Source of the DNA: Mesorhizobium sp. M2A.F.Ca.ET.046.03.2.1
GTDB lineage: Bacteria > Pseudomonadota > Alphaproteobacteria > Rhizobiales > Rhizobiaceae
Direction of reading: 5' to 3'
Assembly (NCBI RefSeq): GCF_003952425.1
Contig: NZ_CP034449.1
Coordinates: forward strand, 2,046,001-2,110,000
DNA length: 64,000 bases
Of the stretch, positions 37,152 through 46,599 are shown one piece after another; position 1 is the stretch's first letter, and every line of letters begins with the position of its first letter. The position numbers were made by a program, and so were the translations under genes. Under the pieces are notes generated by a model, which was not told the DNA's origin, made no database searches, and worked only from the letters and a program-made list of their open reading frames with translations.

Positions 37152-37853
37152 TCAGGCGCCATTGCGTTGGATGAAGCTGAGAATGTTCTCCGCACCCAAT
37201 TTGATATCGCGCTGAAGCGCCTCGCGAGCCGCAGTTCCGTCGCGGTCGGCAAAAGCCCGCAGGACATTGATATGTTCTTCGCCACCAAAATGGATCAGGG
37301 GCATACCGCCATAATAGATCGAGTGGATCGGGCCCATCGATACCCACAGCGTTTCGATCTGAGCAAACAGCATGCGCAGCCCCGACGCCTCACAGGCTCC
37401 GAAATGAAACTGCCTGTTCGCCGTGATCGCGGCCTCGGTATTTTTCACTTTCTCGGCAGAAACATATTGCTCATTGATCTTGCGAAGCTCATCTATGCGT
37501 TCCTGACTGATACGGCTCGCGGCCAGTTCTGCTGCGAGGCCTTCCAGCGCAATCCTTATTGTCATCAGTTCGGTAAGCCGTGTGACTGTCAGATCGGGAA
37601 CCGTGACGAAGCGCCCTGACCTGAGTTCAAGCGCCTGTTCACTGACCAGCCGCAGGCAGGCCTCGCGGACCGGAGTGGCGCTGGCGCCCATCATCTCCGC
37701 CAGGTCCTGCATGACCAGTCGCTCGCCCGGCCGGAATCGGCCTTCCATCAGGGACTGCCGTAGCGCCACATAGCATCGCACGGAAAGACTGCCCTGCTCC
37801 AGACGGGTTACGGGCGAAGTCGACAGGGCAATCATAGATGCAGCCTTGGACAT
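37152..37853 (-). CDS. GntR-family (FCD-type) transcriptional regulator
   Basis: The 233-residue protein starts at ATG 37853 after CGGAGTACCA. The winged helix is at about residues 22-90 (LSVRCYVALRQSLMEGRFRP, then GASATPVREACLRLVSEQAL), the FCD effector domain follows (IRIALEGLAAELAASRIS; Arg and Glu typical of the metal or acid-binding pocket; FHFGACEASG). FCD regulators usually repress a neighbouring catabolic operon until a substrate or intermediate binds. A TTATAGA motif upstream of this gene recurs at two other promoters of the cluster, so it may regulate itself, the transketolase genes and the two divergent aminotransferase units. Confidence 0.85.
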   Translation of the reverse strand: MSKAASMIALSTSPVTRLEQGSLSVRCYVALRQSLMEGRFRPGERLVMQDLAEMMGASATPVREACLRLVSEQALELRSGRFVTVPDLTVTRLTELMTIRIALEGLAAELAASRISQERIDELRKINEQYVSAEKVKNTEAAITANRQFHFGACEASGLRMLFAQIETLWVSMGPIHSIYYGGMPLIHFGGEEHINVLRAFADRDGTAAREALQRDIKLGAENILSFIQRNGA

Positions 37854-37916
37854 TGGTACTCCGATTCCTGATTGCTTCTGGTTGGGGAGCACAGTCCAGG
37901 ACCAGCGGCAATGTCA

Positions 37917-37934
37917 ATCCATAGGTTATAGAAT
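37917..37934 (-). promoter_or_regulatory. Candidate promoter/operator of the GntR gene
   Basis: The plus strand reads AATCCATAGGTTATAGAAT. The TTATAGA word (37926-37932) matches the other two sites of the cluster, and AATCCATA also occurs next to the transketolase operator. On the minus strand TTGACA (37917-37912) follows it and could be a -35 element. Confidence 0.4.
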
Positions 37935-37972
37935 GGCGACGAAATACAAGGGGCTCCCCTCCCCTACATCCG

Positions 37973-38740
37973 TCAGCGGCGGCGAAGCAGACTCAGAAAG
38001 ACCATCAGCAAGATCGTCACCAGCAGCAGGATCGCCGACATCGCAAGGATGGAGGGATCGATATTGTCCTTGATGCCTTCGAACATCTGGCGCGGCAAAG
38101 TCTTCTGCTGCGGTCCGCCGATAAAGATCGCCACGACGACGTCGTCGAAAGACGTGACGAAAGCGAAGATCGCTCCGGCGATGACACCGTTTGCGATTAT
38201 CGGCAGGACGATCGTGAAGAACGCGTGGATCGGCGATGCCCCAAGGCCGCCGGCTGCTTGCAGCAGCCTGTTGTCGAAGGTCTGGAGGGTCGAGGAGACC
38301 GTGATCACGACGAAAGGCACCCCGAGCACAGTGTGGGCGATGACAAGTCCTGAGAAGGTGGCTACCAGCCCGAACTTCGCGAACATGAAATATGTGCCGA
38401 CCGCTGTTACAACGACCGGCACGATCATTGGTGAGACAATCAGCGCCAGCACGAGGCTCGAGCCACGGAAGTTGTTGCGGGTAAGGCCGAAGGCGGCAGC
38501 CGTACCCAGCACCGTTGCCAACGCCGTGGAGAGACTGCCGACGATCAGGCTGTTCCTGAGAGCGAACATCCAGGGTGTCGGCTGCAGAACCTTTTCGTAC
38601 CATTGCAACGAGTATCCCGGCAGTGGGTAGGACAGGAAACTCGCGGAGCTGAACGAGATCGGCAGGAACGCCAGCAGCGGCCCCAGCAGAAACAACATCA
38701 TGATGAGGGAGTAAGCTGTTATGACCCGATTGGTTTTCAC
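37973..38740 (-). CDS. PotC-type ABC transporter permease
   Basis: This 255-residue inner-membrane protein has six helices starting YSLIMMLFLLGPLLAFLPIS, and the EAA-type cytoplasmic loop (LLQAAGGLGASPIHAFFTIV) that contacts the ATPase. It matches the second permease of spermidine/putrescine-type importers. It starts ten bases after the first permease gene and works with the PotB-like (38751), PotD-like (40052) and PotA-like (42583) products. The real ligand may be any small cation or amide; specificity cannot be read from the permease. Confidence 0.85.
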   Translation of the reverse strand: MKTNRVITAYSLIMMLFLLGPLLAFLPISFSSASFLSYPLPGYSLQWYEKVLQPTPWMFALRNSLIVGSLSTALATVLGTAAAFGLTRNNFRGSSLVLALIVSPMIVPVVVTAVGTYFMFAKFGLVATFSGLVIAHTVLGVPFVVITVSSTLQTFDNRLLQAAGGLGASPIHAFFTIVLPIIANGVIAGAIFAFVTSFDDVVVAIFIGGPQQKTLPRQMFEGIKDNIDPSILAMSAILLLVTILLMVFLSLLRRR

Positions 38741-38750
38741 GGGAGCGTCC

Positions 38751-39977
38751 TCATTTCAAAGCCACTATTCGCGAGAATCCAAGGAGCCGGCCGAAAGTGC
38801 CGAAGATAAGCAACACAGCTGAAAGAAGAACCACGCCGAGGGCTGCGGCCATGCCCCAGTTGATGACGCTGTTGGTATGGAAGGCGATAAAGAAGCTGAT
38901 CATATTGTCGCCTGCTCCGCCAACAAGCGCGGGAGTAATGTAGTAACCGATGGCGATGATAAAGGTCATCAAGCAGCCAGCGCCCACGCCCGGCAAAGTC
39001 AGGGGCAGATAGACCTTGAAGAAACCGAGGCAAGGATGGGCTCCTAGGGACGCCGACGCTTTCATGTAGTTCGGTGAAATACCGTTCATGACGCTGCGGA
39101 TCGGGAGAACCATGAAGGGCAGCAGAATATGAACCATCACGATATAGAGGCCCGTGCGGTTGAAAATCAGCTGCAGCGGTTCGCTGACGATGCCCAGCCG
39201 GGTGAGAAAGCTGTTGACCACGCCATCCTTAGACAGGACCACGATCCAGGCGCTGGTGCGAACCAGCAACGATGTCCAGAAGGGTAGGATGACGCTGAAC
39301 GTCAAAGCCGCGGCAAGTCGACGGGGCAGGACAGTGATCGCAAACGCAATTGGATAGCCAATGACCGAGCAAAGCAGCGTGACGGTGCCGGCGATCTGGA
39401 ATGTGCGCAAGAACGTATCGAGATAGACGCGTCGATCGTCCTCGACGCGGACGATACGCCCGGCATCGTCCATCTTGAGGTCGAACGCGGCGAGAAAGAA
39501 CGCTGGCGTGAGACTAGCCGTCGCCCGGTTCAGCGCCAGCCAGTAGCGAGGGTTCGACCAGCGGGCATCGATGCTGGTCAGTTCATCCTGCGGAGCGGTG
39601 CTGGTTTGTTCAGCTTGCAATCGACGCGCGGTCTTGAAGAGCAGCGCACGATAGCCGGGAACCTCGAAATCCAACCGCCGCGCTGCTTCCCCGAGTGCCA
39701 TGGAATCGTTGTTCGACCTCAGGTCGAGGGCCAGCGCCGAAAACACGGAGTCTGGCGGAAGCCCGCGACCGTCCCAAGTCGCTATCGCTTTGCTGAGATG
39801 CGGCAGCACCGAGGGCACTTCGTTGTTGCGAACCGAATAGCTCAGCATGACCGCAAGCGGAGCGAAAAAGAAAACCGTGAGGAAGACGACGAGCGGCGCT
39901 GACAGCAGGATCGGCGCGGTCGTCAGTTTCGCGCGCCTGATAGGCTGCTTCTGCTCTGGCACAGAACACTCATTCAT
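38751..39977 (-). CDS. PotB-type ABC transporter permease with extended periplasmic insertion
   Basis: From ATG 39977 the protein has 408 residues, about 110 more than PotB. The first helix (LLSAPLVVFLTVFFFAPLAV) is followed by an insertion of about 150 residues that is soluble and charged (ATWDGRGLPPDSVFSALALD through DARWSNPRYWLALNRAT), and then the normal five helices with the EAA loop (ASASLGAHPCLGFFKVYLPL). The insertion would lie in the periplasm and could contact the binding protein. The frame is open to 40028, but the part before 39977 is basic and unlike a leader. Confidence 0.85.
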   Translation of the reverse strand: MNECSVPEQKQPIRRAKLTTAPILLSAPLVVFLTVFFFAPLAVMLSYSVRNNEVPSVLPHLSKAIATWDGRGLPPDSVFSALALDLRSNNDSMALGEAARRLDFEVPGYRALLFKTARRLQAEQTSTAPQDELTSIDARWSNPRYWLALNRATASLTPAFFLAAFDLKMDDAGRIVRVEDDRRVYLDTFLRTFQIAGTVTLLCSVIGYPIAFAITVLPRRLAAALTFSVILPFWTSLLVRTSAWIVVLSKDGVVNSFLTRLGIVSEPLQLIFNRTGLYIVMVHILLPFMVLPIRSVMNGISPNYMKASASLGAHPCLGFFKVYLPLTLPGVGAGCLMTFIIAIGYYITPALVGGAGDNMISFFIAFHTNSVINWGMAAALGVVLLSAVLLIFGTFGRLLGFSRIVALK

Positions 39978-40051
39978 TGGTCGCACCATTCGATCGTGCC
40001 GAAATCCCAGCCCCGGGCGAGAAGGCATCCCGGGGCCTTGCCACCTGCTCG

Positions 40052-41092
40052 TTAGCGCGCACGCCAGGCTTCGAACTTGGCTGTCAGATCCGCGTCATTT
40101 TCCGCCCAGAAAGCAGCGTCGAAGGGAATCGCGTTCTTCAGGTTCTGAGGGGCTGTCGGCATGGCCTCCCCGGCCTTCGGAGAGACCATCGCGATCGCCT
40201 TCTTGTTCATGATGCCATAGGCGATCTTCTCGGGAAGCTTCGACTGGATTTCCGGTCGGCTCGCAAATGTGAGGAACTTCTCGGCCAAATCCTTGTGGGG
40301 CGAGCCCGAAACGATGCCCCAGTAGTCCTGACCGTACATCTGTCCGTCCCATACAAGCGCGAAGTGCCGGCCGTTCTGGTTTGCCGTCGTCACGCGACCG
40401 TTGAAGGCTGTCGTGACCGCGACGTCGCCGGCTGCAAGCCGCTCGATGGGCTCAGCACCGGTCGACCACCAGACGATCTGCGACTTGATCTCGTCGAGCT
40501 TCTTGAATGCACGCGCCACACCCTCGTCGGTGGCCAAGACCTTGTAGAGATCCTCATTCTTGACACCGTCAGCAAGGAGCGCGGCTTCAAGGGTCAAGCG
40601 CGCGGATGCTCTCATCCCGCGCTTGCCGGGCCACTTCTTCAGGTTCCAGAAATCGACCCAGTTCTTCGGACCGTCGGTGATGCGATCCTGATCATAGGCA
40701 AAGATAAACGACCATGCGAATGCGCCGACGCCACATGGCTGTACCGCCTGGGGCAGGAAATCTTCGGGATAGCCGATCTTGGACCAATCGAGCTTCTGAT
40801 AGAGGCCCTCGTCGCAGCCAACGATCATCTCGGCGTGGTCCAGCTGGACCACATCCCAGGTTACGTTCTTGGACAGCACCATGGCACGGATCTTGGCCTG
40901 CTCGCCAGCGTAAGAATCCTCCGAAAACGTTACGCCGGCCTCCTTGGCGAACGGTTCGAAGAAGACCATACGCTCGGCGTCCTGCAGCACGCCGCCGGCG
41001 CCGACCAGGGTTATGTCGCTGGCATGGGCAACTTGAGCGGCGAGCAGGATGGCCGCCGCGGATAGCAAGGTGGAAATCGGGTTCATTCGCAT
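40052..41092 (-). CDS. PotD-type periplasmic solute-binding protein
   Basis: Start ATG 41092 follows AGGGAACTGAAAC. A signal peptide (MRMNPISTLLSAAAILLAAQ, cleaved after HAS) precedes the mature text ITLVGAGGVLQDAERMVFFE, TFSEDSYAGEQAKIRAM and WDVVQLDHAEMIVG, the family plan of spermidine/putrescine-type proteins (346 residues). FAWSFIFAYDQDRI is the usual central strand. The ligand is likely a small organic cation or related compound. Confidence 0.85.
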   Translation of the reverse strand: MRMNPISTLLSAAAILLAAQVAHASDITLVGAGGVLQDAERMVFFEPFAKEAGVTFSEDSYAGEQAKIRAMVLSKNVTWDVVQLDHAEMIVGCDEGLYQKLDWSKIGYPEDFLPQAVQPCGVGAFAWSFIFAYDQDRITDGPKNWVDFWNLKKWPGKRGMRASARLTLEAALLADGVKNEDLYKVLATDEGVARAFKKLDEIKSQIVWWSTGAEPIERLAAGDVAVTTAFNGRVTTANQNGRHFALVWDGQMYGQDYWGIVSGSPHKDLAEKFLTFASRPEIQSKLPEKIAYGIMNKKAIAMVSPKAGEAMPTAPQNLKNAIPFDAAFWAENDADLTAKFEAWRAR

Positions 41093-41127
41093 GTTTCAGT
41101 TCCCTTCGATTTGATGTTTTTGTTGGA

Positions 41128-42570
41128 TCACGATTTTAGGTTGGGCTTTCTATCGGCCCACGGTCTCGCCTCCTCGAGTTGTCGCGCCAGGTTGAAAAGC
41201 AGTCCCTCCTCGCCGTAGCGCGCCGTGAATTGCGTGCCGACAGGCAGGCCCTCGGCGTTCCAGTGAAGTGGAACGCTCATGGCTGGCTGTCCGGTCATGT
41301 TGGCGAATGTCGTGAAGGCGAGGAATTCAATGAAGCGGTCCATGACCGCGTCTCCTCCATGCACGCCCGCGTCGAAGTGACCGAGAAGCGGTGCCGGCGA
41401 GGCCAGGGTCGGAGTCAGCCAAAGATCATATCGGCTGTGGAACTCGGCAATTTTGCGCGCGAAGCAGTTGAAGAACACGATGTCCTTCAAATATTGCGCA
41501 GCGGTGATTCTGATGCCCTCTTCGAAAAGGTAGCGATTGAACGGCTCGGACCGTTCGACGGCGCTGTCGATAGCGATACCCGTGCGCTCCGAAAGCAAGG
41601 ACAGTATACGGGTCGCCGTCAGCGTCCAGAACCGCCGGTACACCTCCTCATATTCCGCAAATGAGAAATCCGGCGCGTTGAACTCAACCTGATGACCAAG
41701 ATCTTCTAGTAGACGCGCCGCCTCGTGGACCGCCTCCTTGCAGCTAGGGTCGACGGGCGTTCCAAACATCGAGACATCGGCACACGCGATGCGCAAGGCT
41801 CGAGGGCGGCGCCTCATCTGCTCGGTGAAACTGGAGCGTTGCACCGGAGCGTAGTAGGGATCGCCCGGCATTCCGCCAGCTGTCACGTCCAGTAGTGCCG
41901 CGCTGTCCCGGACCGACAAGGTCACCGCATGTTCCGCGCCGATACCCGCGACGCTGCCCTCTCCGAAGTCAGGACCATGGGTGATCCGCCCCTTGCTGGG
42001 TTTCAGACCAAACACGCCACAACAGGAGGCGGGAATGCGAATGGATCCTGCCCCGTCATTGGCGTGTGCCGCCGGCACCATCCGGGCGGCGACAGCGGCC
42101 GCCGATCCACCGCTGGAGCCGCCACTGGACCGTCTTGTGTCCCAAGGGTTGCGTGTCGGGCCGAACAATTTCGGCTCAGTCGTCCCGAGCGTGCCGAATT
42201 CGCAGGTGTTGGTTTTCCCCAGCGTTACCAGGCCGGATTTCCGGTAGCGCGCCATGAGTTCGCTGTCATGCGACACAGGTCTGTCGACCAGCAAGGGACT
42301 GCCTGCACTGGTGGGAAGGCCAGCATAATTGATCGCCAGATCCTTGATGAGGAAGGGGACTCCCGATAAAGGAGCCGCGTTCAGGTCCGCCAGATTCGCG
42401 AGATCCTGCGCCGGGTGGATCGGGCGTATCACCGCGTTGACAAGCGGATTGACAAGATCAATCCGCGCCTGCGCGGTTTCGGCCAGTTCAGATGGCGTAA
42501 GATCCTTGGCGGCAACCAGCGCGGCAAGGCCAACAAGGTCTGTCTCCATCAGATTATTGCTGCTCGGCAT
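41128..42570 (-). CDS. Amidase-signature hydrolase
   Basis: Amidase-signature enzymes hydrolyse C-N amide bonds with a Ser-cisSer-Lys triad. The Lys is in [15 protein letters not shown], and the Gly/Ser loop [20 protein letters not shown] carries the two Ser, with the oxyanion part [20 protein letters not shown]. Length of 480 residues fits. AGAGGACAAA precedes the ATG at 42570. It lies between the binding-protein and ATPase genes of the transporter, so it probably opens an imported amide. Confidence 0.9.
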   Translation of the reverse strand: MPSSNNLMETDLVGLAALVAAKDLTPSELAETAQARIDLVNPLVNAVIRPIHPAQDLANLADLNAAPLSGVPFLIKDLAINYAGLPTSAGSPLLVDRPVSHDSELMARYRKSGLVTLGKTNTCEFGTLGTTEPKLFGPTRNPWDTRRSSGGSSGGSAAAVAARMVPAAHANDGAGSIRIPASCCGVFGLKPSKGRITHGPDFGEGSVAGIGAEHAVTLSVRDSAALLDVTAGGMPGDPYYAPVQRSSFTEQMRRRPRALRIACADVSMFGTPVDPSCKEAVHEAARLLEDLGHQVEFNAPDFSFAEYEEVYRRFWTLTATRILSLLSERTGIAIDSAVERSEPFNRYLFEEGIRITAAQYLKDIVFFNCFARKIAEFHSRYDLWLTPTLASPAPLLGHFDAGVHGGDAVMDRFIEFLAFTTFANMTGQPAMSVPLHWNAEGLPVGTQFTARYGEEGLLFNLARQLEEARPWADRKPNLKS

Positions 42571-42582
42571 TTTGTCCTCTGC

Positions 42583-43713
42583 TCATGCGCAAAAGGCGAT
42601 GCAGTCTTCGGCGGCCCATGTGAGTTCACACCGGTCGCCCGGATTCAGGCCGAGCCCTTCAGCAACGTTCAATTGCTTGACCAGCAGCCCGGTGCCGGCA
42701 TCGGTCTGGGCGTGAAACTGGAAGTGATCTCCGAGATAGATCCGATCGCGGATGCGGGCAGTCAGCTGTGCGGCGGAGCTGTTTCCCGCGGCACGGAGAG
42801 AGATCTTCTCGGGCCGAATGGAGATGATCGCTCGCTGGCCCTTCGCAAGACCAGTAGCCGCACGCGCCTGTGTGCTTATTCCGTGATCGATGATGAGCGT
42901 TGCCAACCCATCTCTGACAGCGATGACCTCACCTTCAATGGCATTGTTGTCGCCGATGAAGCCGGCCACGAAGCGTGTCTGCGGCGCATCGTAAAGCGCG
43001 CCGGGCTTGTCGAGTTGCTCAATGCGCCCGCAGTTGAAGATCGCGATACGGTCCGACATGGTGAGCGCTTCGGATTGGTCATGGGTCACATAGACGATGC
43101 TCACACCTAGCTCCTGATGCAGATGCTTGATCTCGAGCTGCAGGTCTTCGCGCAGCCTCTTGTCCAGCGCGCCCAGCGGCTCGTCCATCAAGATAAGTTC
43201 CGGCTGGAAGACGATCGCGCGCGCCAGCGCGACGCGCTGCTGCTGCCCACCCGACAGCAGCGCGGGTTTCCTTTCAGCGAAGTCACGCATCTGCACCATG
43301 TCCAGAGCGCGGTTCACGCGCTGGGTGATGACACCCTTCGCCAGTCTCCTCACGCGCAATGGGTAGGCGAGGTTTTCTGCCACAGTCATGTGGGGAAAGA
43401 GCGCATAGTTCTGGAACACCATTCCGATGTTCCGCTTGTGGGCCGGAAGATTTTCGATCGGCCGGCCGTTGAGATAGATCCGACCAGCGCTCGGAGCCTC
43501 GAAGCCCGCCAGCATCATCAGCGATGTCGATTTGCCGGATCCGGATGGACCAAGCAACGTGAGGAACTCGCCCCGCTCGATGTCCAGGGTCAGCCCCCTG
43601 ATGATGATGTTGTCCCGGTCATAGGCCTTTGACACATTCTCGAAGCGAACGACGACGTTCGTCTGCGGAGGAAGTGTATCGTCCCTATGGCTCTCGCTGA
43701 TACGCTGAAGCAT
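42583..43713 (-). CDS. PotA-type ABC transporter ATPase
   Basis: This 376-residue protein energises the importer encoded around it. Walker A GPSGSGKSTSLMMLAG, Q-loop VFQNYALFPHMTV, signature LSGGQQQRVALARAI, Walker B LILMDEPLGALDK and the switch His in YVTHDQSEAL are present. A C-terminal TOBE/OB part (from about 250) is present as in PotA and MalK. Its start lies 53 bases after the aminotransferase stop. Confidence 0.9.
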   Translation of the reverse strand: MLQRISESHRDDTLPPQTNVVVRFENVSKAYDRDNIIIRGLTLDIERGEFLTLLGPSGSGKSTSLMMLAGFEAPSAGRIYLNGRPIENLPAHKRNIGMVFQNYALFPHMTVAENLAYPLRVRRLAKGVITQRVNRALDMVQMRDFAERKPALLSGGQQQRVALARAIVFQPELILMDEPLGALDKRLREDLQLEIKHLHQELGVSIVYVTHDQSEALTMSDRIAIFNCGRIEQLDKPGALYDAPQTRFVAGFIGDNNAIEGEVIAVRDGLATLIIDHGISTQARAATGLAKGQRAIISIRPEKISLRAAGNSSAAQLTARIRDRIYLGDHFQFHAQTDAGTGLLVKQLNVAEGLGLNPGDRCELTWAAEDCIAFCA

Positions 43714-43766
43714 GGATGCCGTTCCCAGTTCTGCACTTAACGTGATGTTTTTATTGTCTGAATCTA

Positions 43767-45119
43767 CTAGCCGAAGACGTCTTCAAGCGCCTGATGGACG
43801 ATCTCCACCAGCTGTTCCGTCTCCGTTTCACTGATCTGGAATGGGGGGCAGAAGGCGATCGTGTCGCCCATGTTCCTGACGAGAGCGCCGCGCCGTCGGC
43901 ACGCCATCTCGATTTTCGCGCCGATGCGCTCTTCGGGGGCGAACGGAATGTTGTCCTTCCGATCGGCGACGATCTCAATTCCGCCGAGGAGGCCTACACC
44001 ACGGATGTCGCCGACAAATTCATGATCGGAGAATTTCTGCCGAAGCGACGAAAGCAGGTGCGATCCGGCGCTACGCGCCAGCCCCACAATGTCGATTTCC
44101 TGGTAGATCCTGAGCGCCTCCACAGCGACGGCGGACGTCACAGGATGGCCCGAATACGTGAACCCATGGCCAAACACCCCGATCGAGGCGGCCTGGTCGG
44201 CAATGGCCTGGTATATCCTGTCTGATATTATGACGCCGGCAATCGGCATATGCCCGGCCGAGAGGCCTTTGGCTATCGACACCATGTCCGGCTTGATGTT
44301 GAAGGTCTCGGATCCAAACCAATTTCCCGTGCGGCCAAAGCCGCAGATGATCTCATCGGCCAGCAGTAGAATGTCGTGGCGAGCGAGCACCTCCTGGATC
44401 AGCGGGAAATAGTTCTCTGGCGGGATAAAGACGCCTCCGGCGCCCATCACCGGCTCGGCAATCATCGCGGCGATATTGTCGGCGCCTTCCGCGAGGATCA
44501 TCGCTTCCAGTTCGCGGGCGAGCCTTGCACCAAATGAAGCCAACGATTCGTTCGGCTCGGCCTCCCGGAAATGATGGGGCCGCCTGGCATAGAGGATATC
44601 CCCGGTCGGCAGGTTGAATGCCCGGTGCATGTTGGGCAATCCGCAGAGTGCCGCCGCCATTACGGTGCTGCCGTGATAGGCGCCTTGCCGGCTGATGATC
44701 TTGCGCTTTTCAGGCTTGCCTCGCGCGCAGTTGTAATACCAGGCCAGCTTGACCATGGAGTCCGTCGCCTCGGAGCCCGTGCTGGTCAGGTAGATCTTGC
44801 AGGAGGGGATTGGTGAGATCTCCTCGATCAGTCTCACCAACTCTGCGACCGGTTCGTTCGAACGGTGATTGGCCGTATGATAGGCGCCAAGCGTGCGCAT
44901 CTGCCGATACGCAGCATTCGCAAGCCGCTCATTGGAAAATCCGAGCGAGGCGCACCAGAGCCCCGACATGCCCTCGATGTAGCGGCGACCAGAATCATCG
45001 ACCACGGTTGCGCCGCGGCCCTCCACAACCATCAGCGGTCCCTCGGTTTCATGAAGGCGCGGATTCGTCTGCGAATGCAGGTGCAACTGCATCTCGGCCG
45101 CGCGGTGATTGTTGCTCAT
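43767..45119 (-). CDS. Class III aminotransferase
   Basis: The 450-residue pyridoxal-phosphate enzyme transfers amino groups from omega-amines or amino acids, usually to pyruvate. The frame from ATG 45119 has GLWCASLGFSNERLANAAY, TSTGSEATDSMVKLAWYY (cofactor phosphate), ILLLADEIICGFGRTGNWFG (Asp for the ring nitrogen) and IAKGLSAGHMPIAGVII (Schiff-base Lys). It is the first gene of the minus-strand operon that continues with the transporter, so it probably deaminates the imported compound or its amidase product. Confidence 0.88.
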   Translation of the reverse strand: MSNNHRAAEMQLHLHSQTNPRLHETEGPLMVVEGRGATVVDDSGRRYIEGMSGLWCASLGFSNERLANAAYRQMRTLGAYHTANHRSNEPVAELVRLIEEISPIPSCKIYLTSTGSEATDSMVKLAWYYNCARGKPEKRKIISRQGAYHGSTVMAAALCGLPNMHRAFNLPTGDILYARRPHHFREAEPNESLASFGARLARELEAMILAEGADNIAAMIAEPVMGAGGVFIPPENYFPLIQEVLARHDILLLADEIICGFGRTGNWFGSETFNIKPDMVSIAKGLSAGHMPIAGVIISDRIYQAIADQAASIGVFGHGFTYSGHPVTSAVAVEALRIYQEIDIVGLARSAGSHLLSSLRQKFSDHEFVGDIRGVGLLGGIEIVADRKDNIPFAPEERIGAKIEMACRRRGALVRNMGDTIAFCPPFQISETETEQLVEIVHQALEDVFG

Positions 45120-45166
45120 GCCTCGGGTTCCCCGGATTTCCGATAGCGCAACGGTCGTACCCGCTT

Positions 45167-45209
45167 GCACTTATGACTTCGCACTTATAACTTATAGATT
45201 ACAGATTAC
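45167..45209. promoter_or_regulatory. Divergent control region with short repeats
   Basis: GCACTTATGACTT (45167-45179) and GCACTTATAACTT (45181-45193) are near-identical tandem repeats 14 bases apart. They run into the TTATAGA word (45192-45198) shared with the transketolase and GntR promoters, and then two copies of AGATTAC (45196-45209). The region lies between the divergent aminotransferase genes and is a good candidate operator for the GntR protein. Confidence 0.5.
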
Positions 45210-45264
45210 AAGAAGCGGATTCGCAAATTCGCGCGCCGCACAGCCAACGGAGAGATTCAACTCG

Positions 45265-46599
45265 ATGCGCAACGAAATCGGGGGGGCAGGCCAGCAGGAT
45301 CAATCTGCCGGCTTGACAGCGAGATTGGCCAACGTGCTTGCCGGAGGGATAGGAAGCGGGGGGCGCTACGAGCACCGCGATCTCTTCATTGCCAAGGGCA
45401 AAGGCGCGCATGTGGTGGATGCCGACGGCAAACGCTACATAGACTACATGCTCGCGTTCGGCCCGCTGATCCTCGGCCATGCCCCACGCGTTCTCTCAGA
45501 AGCAATCGCTCAATCGCTTGAAACCGGCATCATGTTTGGTGCGGCCTGCGAGAGCGAGTTGCTGCTCGCCGAAGAAGTCGTCAGCTCATTCCCTTGTGTC
45601 GACAAGGTAAGGTTCACCAATTCCGGAACCGAGGCCGTGCAGTCGGCACTGCGACTGGCACGTGCATATACCGGCCGCGACAAGATCCTGAAATTCGAGG
45701 GCCATTTTCATGGCTGGGCGGACAATGTCTTCATAAGCGTCAAGCCGGTCGCGCATATGGGGCTCGCCAGCCATCCGAAACCCGTGCCGATGACTCCGGG
45801 CCAGCCCAAGAGTGTGATCGACGACATTGTCATCGCAACATGGAACGACTTCACGGGGATTGAGCAGATCATGGCACGGCATGGGTGCGAGATCTCAGCT
45901 ATCATTCTCGAGCCGTGCCCGACGAACAACGGATTTCTGGAAGTCGCACCGGGTTTTCTGGAAAAGCTCCGTTCGCTGGCGTCAGCCTATGGCTCGATCC
46001 TGATCTTCGACGAGGTGGTCAGTGGCTTCAGGATGGCGCTCGGTGGAGGGCAGGAACTTTACGCGATCGTCCCCGATCTCTGCACGTTCGGCAAGGCGTT
46101 TGCCGGCGGCTTGCCCATTGCAGGCTTTGGCGGCCGCGACGATATCATGTCGCTCCTGGTCGACAATGCCGTTTCGCATCTGGGAACTTACAATTCCGGC
46201 GCATTGTCCTGCGCCGGCGCGCTTGCTGTGTTGCGCGAATTGAAGCGTGATGACCAGGCGGCTCTGAAACACATCCAACGATTGGGAAAAGAACTTATCG
46301 CCGGCTTCAACCATGTTTTCCGGGAGACAGGAACTCAGCTATCCGCAGGCGGCCCCGGCGCCGTCGTCAGCGTCTATGGGTCCGCGACAATTCCCAGAAC
46401 CTATCGAGATGTCCTGTCGCATAATAAGGAGTTCCTGGCACGCATTCATCGTGCCCTGCTCCACCACGGCATCTGGTCCTTTGCACGCGGGACCTTCATG
46501 ATTTCCGCAGCGCATGACGAGAACGACATCCAGCAAACTATCCACGCGATGAAACAGGTACTGACCGAAGACATCAATGGCGCAGGAGCATGGCGATGA
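45265..46599 (+). CDS. Class III aminotransferase, glutamate-1-semialdehyde-aminomutase-like
   Basis: The 444-residue protein starts at ATG 45265 (GGAGAG upstream). It has RYIDYMLAFGPLILGHAP, FTNSGTEAVQSALRLARAYT, ILKFEGHFHGWADN, IFDEVVSGFRMALGGGQELY and the Schiff-base Lys in CTFGKAFAGGLPIAGFGG. The HFHGWADN text and the internal spacing match the HemL-like branch, which in catabolic operons acts as an aminotransferase or aminomutase rather than in haem synthesis. It overlaps the SDR gene by four bases. Confidence 0.85.
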   Translation: MRNEIGGAGQQDQSAGLTARLANVLAGGIGSGGRYEHRDLFIAKGKGAHVVDADGKRYIDYMLAFGPLILGHAPRVLSEAIAQSLETGIMFGAACESELLLAEEVVSSFPCVDKVRFTNSGTEAVQSALRLARAYTGRDKILKFEGHFHGWADNVFISVKPVAHMGLASHPKPVPMTPGQPKSVIDDIVIATWNDFTGIEQIMARHGCEISAIILEPCPTNNGFLEVAPGFLEKLRSLASAYGSILIFDEVVSGFRMALGGGQELYAIVPDLCTFGKAFAGGLPIAGFGGRDDIMSLLVDNAVSHLGTYNSGALSCAGALAVLRELKRDDQAALKHIQRLGKELIAGFNHVFRETGTQLSAGGPGAVVSVYGSATIPRTYRDVLSHNKEFLARIHRALLHHGIWSFARGTFMISAAHDENDIQQTIHAMKQVLTEDINGAGAWR

